The translations under genes and the position numbers were made by a program. A stretch of 7,861 nucleotides of DNA from JANOGU01 sp031406135. GTDB taxonomy: Bacteria > Pseudomonadota > Alphaproteobacteria > Rhodobacterales > Rhodobacteraceae. The stretch lies in assembly GCA_031406135.1 (NCBI GenBank), contig JANOGU010000410.1:1-7861 (forward strand), written 5' to 3'. Shown here in pieces: positions 5,914-7,861 of the stretch. The notes under the pieces were generated by a model. It was not told where the DNA came from. It was given only the letters and a program-made list of their open reading frames with translations, and did not search any database. Every line of letters starts with the position of its first letter. The stretch's first letter is position 1.

Positions 5914-6963
5914 TCAGTTCGCGGCCTTGATCGCCGAGACGGCCTTGGAATAGGCGCGCGTCGCGTCGCCCACGTCGCGCAGCTGCTCCAGTTTCAGAAG
6001 CTCGCCGGGCGTCATGCCCATATTCGGATACTGGGCGATCAGGTCGGGCGAAAGACCTTCCATCGACGCCTTGTTCGGTACCTTGTAAAGGATGTTCTCC
6101 GCCGCCCAGCGGTGGTTCCCGGCATCAAGGATGTAGTTGATGAACTTGAAGGCGCTCTCCTTGTTCTGCGAGGCCTTCAGTACCACCATCGTGTCGACCC
6201 AAAGGTCGGACCCCTCCGTCGGCACGGCGAACTTGATCGCCGCATTCTCGGCGATGCCATAGTTGCACCAGCCGTCCCAGGCGTGAACCAGCGTCGCCTC
6301 GCCCGAGACGAGCTTGGAGTAGAAGGTCGTGTCATCGAAGGCCAGCATGGTCGCCTTGGCGGCGGTCAGGTCGGCCTCCACCTCATCGATATGGGCCTGA
6401 TCGGTGTCGTTGACCGAATAGCCTCGGGCCAGGAAGCCGGCCGCGAGCAGCCAGCGGTCGGTGCCCAGCAGCGTGATCTTGCCCTTGTTGGCATCCGTTG
6501 GCGCGAGCAGGTCCTTCCAGCTTGCCGGCTCCGGCGAGACCAGGTCAGACCGAAAGCACAGCCCCGTCGTGCCCCAGGCGTAAGGGACCGAAAAGGCATT
6601 GCCCGGGTCATGCGGAAGGGCCGCCGCCTCGGGATACAGGTTCGCGAGGTTCGGAACCTTCGCGGGGTCGATGGGCTCAAGCAGCCCAAGGTTGTTCAGA
6701 ACTTCGGCGAAAGGAGAGGACACAAAGGCCACGTCAAAGCCCCCGCCGCCCGAGGCGATGATCTTGCCCATGATCTCTTCATTGGTCGCGTGGACGACCA
6801 TTTCGGCGGCCTCGCCTGTGGCCGCCGTAAAGCCCGCGATCGCATCCGGGGCCATGTAGCCGTCCCAGTTCGAGATCACGAGATCCGCAAGCGCGGGACC
6901 GGAAAACGCTGAAAGAGCGGCTCCAGCCAACACGGCGCGGAGCTGGAAAAACGATGTCGTCAT
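5914..6963 (-). CDS. potD: PotD/PotF-like periplasmic substrate-binding protein
   Basis: This is a 349-residue extracytoplasmic binding protein that delivers the substrate to the PotBC-like permease. Residues 1-26 form a Sec signal peptide ending in ALA, with cleavage predicted before DLVISNWDGY. The mature part matches polyamine-binding proteins: NWDGY (32-36), GGGFDVAFVSSPF (73-85), PYAWGTTGLCF (127-137), W229 in HAWDG, and a W255-V-D257 pair that corresponds to the tryptophan/aspartate of the PotD binding site by remembered alignment. The stretch around 168-171 (TDRW) lacks an obvious counterpart of the acidic residue found there in Escherichia coli PotD, so the ligand may be a shorter or different amine. 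The frame is open upstream to 7191, but the ATG at 6961-6963 has GGGAGG 6 nt before it and the signal peptide begins there. It is the first operon gene. Confidence 0.9.
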   Translation of the reverse strand: MTTSFFQLRAVLAGAALSAFSGPALADLVISNWDGYMAPDAIAGFTAATGEAAEMVVHATNEEIMGKIIASGGGGFDVAFVSSPFAEVLNNLGLLEPIDPAKVPNLANLYPEAAALPHDPGNAFSVPYAWGTTGLCFRSDLVSPEPASWKDLLAPTDANKGKITLLGTDRWLLAAGFLARGYSVNDTDQAHIDEVEADLTAAKATMLAFDDTTFYSKLVSGEATLVHAWDGWCNYGIAENAAIKFAVPTEGSDLWVDTMVVLKASQNKESAFKFINYILDAGNHRWAAENILYKVPNKASMEGLSPDLIAQYPNMGMTPGELLKLEQLRDVGDATRAYSKAVSAIKAAN

Positions 6964-6969
6964 GTTGGT

Positions 6970-6975
6970 CCTCCC
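6970..6975 (-). promoter_or_regulatory. ribosome-binding site of the potD-like gene
   Basis: GGGAGG, 6 nt upstream of the ATG, is a near-consensus Shine-Dalgarno sequence. It decides the start against the longer open frame that runs up to 7191. Confidence 0.75.
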
Positions 6976-7045
6976 AAGGGGCGTCCGAAAGTTTGTTGTT
7001 CTCAACTCCGCCCGAGTGTTGGACCGGTGGCGGGCCGGACGCTTG

Positions 7046-7058
7046 CAGTACAGTACTG
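7046..7058. promoter_or_regulatory. 13-bp palindrome, candidate operator over the -10 region
   Basis: CAGTAC-A-GTACTG is a perfect inverted repeat with one central base, AT-richer than its surroundings and placed over the predicted -10 element of the operon promoter. A dimeric repressor bound here would block RNA polymerase. No regulator gene is in the window; it may have been displaced when the IS256 element arrived. Operator function is inferred from symmetry and position. Confidence 0.5.
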
Positions 7059-7079
7059 TTCCGCGCGAAAATCCGTCAA
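7050..7079 (-). promoter_or_regulatory. candidate sigma-70 promoter of the pot/GT/cupin operon
   Basis: On the minus strand TTGACG (7079-7074) matches the -35 consensus at five of six bases. It is followed after 18 bp by TACTGT (7055-7050), which keeps the first T, the A and the final T of the -10 consensus. Transcription would start near 7043, giving a leader of about 80 nt before the potD-like ATG. The -10 match is weak, as expected of a regulated promoter. It lies on the operon side of the IS256 end, so the operon seems to have kept its own promoter. Confidence 0.5.
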
Positions 7080-7161
7080 TCGAAACATTGCGACTGTGAC
7101 TTTGGGCGGTGTTGAGCGCTTCTTGCCCGGCTCGCAGGGTCGTGTCCCTGAGGGTGGTGTA

Positions 7162-7177
7162 GCTGACGAAGGTCAGC
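7162..7177. repeat. inverted repeat inside the IS256 end
   Basis: GCTGAC-GAAG-GTCAGC is a perfect 6-bp stem with a 4-nt loop, 25 bp beyond the transposase stop and close to the terminal repeat. There is no T-tract on either strand, so it is not a standard terminator. It may be a transposase-binding sub-repeat or a hairpin limiting read-through out of the element. Confidence 0.5.
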
Positions 7178-7202
7178 GCGGGCTCCGGCATGGCCGGGCC
7201 GA

Positions 7203-7727
7203 TCAGTCCGCCATTGCTGGCAGGCCGATAATGGGATCATCGGGGATCGGGGCGATGGTTTCCAGCGTCATGTAGCGCGCGCGCTGGACGGCCCACTCGT
7301 CGTTCTGTTCGAGCAGGATGGCGCCGACGAGGCGGATGATGGCGGCCTCGTTGGGGAAGATGCCGACGACCTCGGTGCGGCGCTTGATCTCGCCGTTCAG
7401 CCGCTCAAGGGGGTTGGTGGAGTGCAACTTTGCCCTGTGCTGGGCTGGGAAGGTCATGTAAGCGAGCACGTCGGGCTCGGCGTCGTCCATCAGCGCAGCG
7501 AGCTTCGGCACTTTCGGTCGGAGTTGATCGGCGACGCGGCGCCACTGTTGCCGGGCGCTCTCGGCCTCGTTCTGGGCGAAGGCGGTGGCAACGAAGGCCG
7601 AGACCACGCGCCGCCCGCTCTTGCCGGCATGGGCCAGCGCGTTGCGCATGAAGTGCACGCGGCAGCGCTGCCAGGTGGCGCTGAGGACCTTCGGGATCGC
7701 CGCCTTCAGCCCTTCATGGGCGTCTGA
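7203..7727 (-). pseudogene. IS256-family (mutator-type) transposase, C-terminal 174 residues
   Basis: This is the back end of an IS256-family DDE transposase, starting at the hallmark SDAHEG (second catalytic aspartate). It continues through CRVHFMRNAL, with the C/H residues of the family, and NPLERLNGEIKRRTEVVGIF, which contains the catalytic glutamate region, and ends PIPDDPIIGLPAMAD. Whole proteins are about 400 residues, and the N-terminal half with the first catalytic aspartate is absent because the reading frame is cut at 7727. The open frame continues to 7811, but those extra ~28 codons belong to the IS110 end and do not resemble a transposase. The gene as present is inactive. It reads toward the potD-like promoter on the same strand, so read-through transcription into the operon is possible. 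Confidence 0.9.
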
Positions 7728-7861
7728 TGGTGTGGACGGCTCCACCCCGACGGCATCGCGATGTGCCATGCTGGTGCTGTCGCAAACCAACAGAGGGAAG
7801 GAGTCGCCCACATGGAGATTAGAACACTGGGGATCGATCTGGCCAAGTCCGTGTTTCAGCT
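7728..7861 (+). mobile_element. IS110-family insertion sequence, left end (continues past window)
   Basis: An IS110-type transposase gene starts at 7812, preceded by about 84 bp of non-coding left end that begins where the IS256 transposase homology stops. This region contains a small hairpin, GTGGA-CGGC-TCCAC (7732-7745). A short left end like this is more typical of the IS1111 subgroup, whose structured guide (bridge/seek) RNA is encoded at the right end, than of the IS110 subgroup, whose left end is longer. The subgroup call is tentative, because the right end is not in the window. Confidence 0.7.
7812..7861 (+). CDS. IS110-family transposase (DEDD recombinase), first codons
   Basis: The first 16 codons plus a partial seventeenth are visible: MEIRTLGIDLAKSVFQ, then probably L. 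G-I-D-L-A-K-x-x-F-Q is the classic start of IS110/IS1111 transposases, where the aspartate (D9) is the first acidic residue of the RuvC-like DEDD catalytic centre. The ATG at 7812-7814 is preceded by a strong GGAAGGAG, 6 nt away. The rest of the protein, including the C-terminal serine-containing Tnp domain, lies beyond the window, so integrity cannot be judged. Enzymes of this family move their element through a circular form using an RNA guide encoded in the element's ends. Confidence 0.85.
   Translation, partial: MEIRTLGIDLAKSVFQ

Larger units (their letters stand above)
6964..7137 (-). other. operon leader and upstream region without a gene
   Basis: This 174-bp stretch between the potD-like start and the IS256 end has no supportable coding region. 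It holds the ribosome-binding site, the candidate promoter and the 13-bp palindrome. A weak GTTG/CAAC inverted repeat (around 6990-7010) and GC-rich leader sequence are also present, without a clear riboswitch or attenuator. Confidence 0.6.
7138..7727 (-). mobile_element. IS256-family insertion sequence, 3' part, interrupted by IS110
   Basis: The region contains the C-terminal part of an IS256-type transposase gene and its downstream end. The outer end is placed near 7137-7138, where the sequence reads GGTCGTGTCCC into the element, in keeping with terminal repeats of related IS256 elements that I remember ending in ...GGGACACGACC. On the other side, transposase homology breaks off at 7727, where the IS110 left end begins. 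The 5' part probably continues beyond the IS110 copy outside the window. The insertion lies about 60 bp upstream of the -35 element of the operon. Confidence 0.78.

Noticed and set aside
5566..6912. Long plus-strand open frame of 448 codons over potB and potD
   Set aside because: It spans two clear minus-strand genes in the complementary frame and its translation is Arg/Gly-rich without recognisable motifs.
5887..7030. The 10-mer GGACCGGTGG occurs on both sides of the potD-like gene (5887-5896 and 7021-7030)
   Set aside because: It is short and GC-rich, has no similarity beyond the 10 bases, and can be explained by chance in such DNA.
7162..7177. Hairpin near the IS256 end as a rho-independent terminator
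   Set aside because: The stem is only 6 bp and no T-run follows on either strand, so it is listed only as an inverted repeat.
6964..7191. N-terminal extension of the PotD-like protein up to 7191
   Set aside because: It would run through the IS256 end, the promoter and the leader, and would bury the signal peptide; the strong GGGAGG before the ATG at 6963 sets the start.
7728..7811. N-terminal 28 codons of the open frame carrying the IS256 transposase
   Set aside because: They do not resemble IS256 transposases and coincide with the non-coding left end of the IS110 element on the opposite strand.
1..7861. CRISPR array, tRNA, rRNA, toxin-antitoxin or defence module
   Set aside because: No spaced direct repeats, no tRNA-like cloverleaf sequence and no small paired genes of that kind were seen on either strand.

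Overview
The window is GC-rich with typical alphaproteobacterial codon use. The insertion sequences and the protein style suggest a Rhodobacterales (Paracoccus/Rhodobacter-like) bacterium. That assignment is an inference from protein resemblance; no rRNA or other marker gene is present. No RNA gene, CRISPR array or replication origin is visible.

Layout, left to right. Positions 1-138 are the right end of an IS630-family element. It is inserted in the transposase gene of an IS6-family element whose remaining 3' part and end fill 139-471. The IS6 end cuts off an aldehyde dehydrogenase gene, leaving only its first ~133 codons (about 472-870, minus strand). From there to 6963 all genes lie on the minus strand and form one tight operon, read right to left: potD-like binding protein, potB-like permease, potC-like permease, potA-like ATPase, a GT1/MGT-type glycosyltransferase, three tandem DUF861 (Cupin_3) proteins, and the truncated aldehyde dehydrogenase. 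Most junctions are ATGA overlaps or gaps of 7-14 bp. The one larger gap, between potD and potB, carries a hairpin. Upstream of potD (6964-7137) is a leader with a plausible sigma-70 promoter whose -10 sits in a perfect 13-bp palindrome. Positions 7138-7727 are the 3' part of an IS256-family element, which is interrupted by an IS110-family element from about 7728 to the window end.

How it may work: the PotDBCA-type importer would bring in a polyamine or related amine/amino-compound. The aldehyde dehydrogenase, when intact, would oxidise an aldehyde derived from it. The glycosyltransferase-fold protein and three small cupins are the unusual part. They are translationally coupled to the transporter and so probably act on, or sense, the same compound, but no specific reaction can be read from sequence. 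No amine oxidase, aminotransferase or gamma-glutamyl ligase is present in the window. Such genes may have lain beyond the aldehyde dehydrogenase before the IS6 insertion or rearrangement.

The two most distinctive points are the transporter/GT1/triple-cupin operon, whose GT1 protein lacks the usual N-terminal catalytic histidine, and the nested insertion sequences bounding the operon on both sides (IS630 in IS6, IS110 in IS256).
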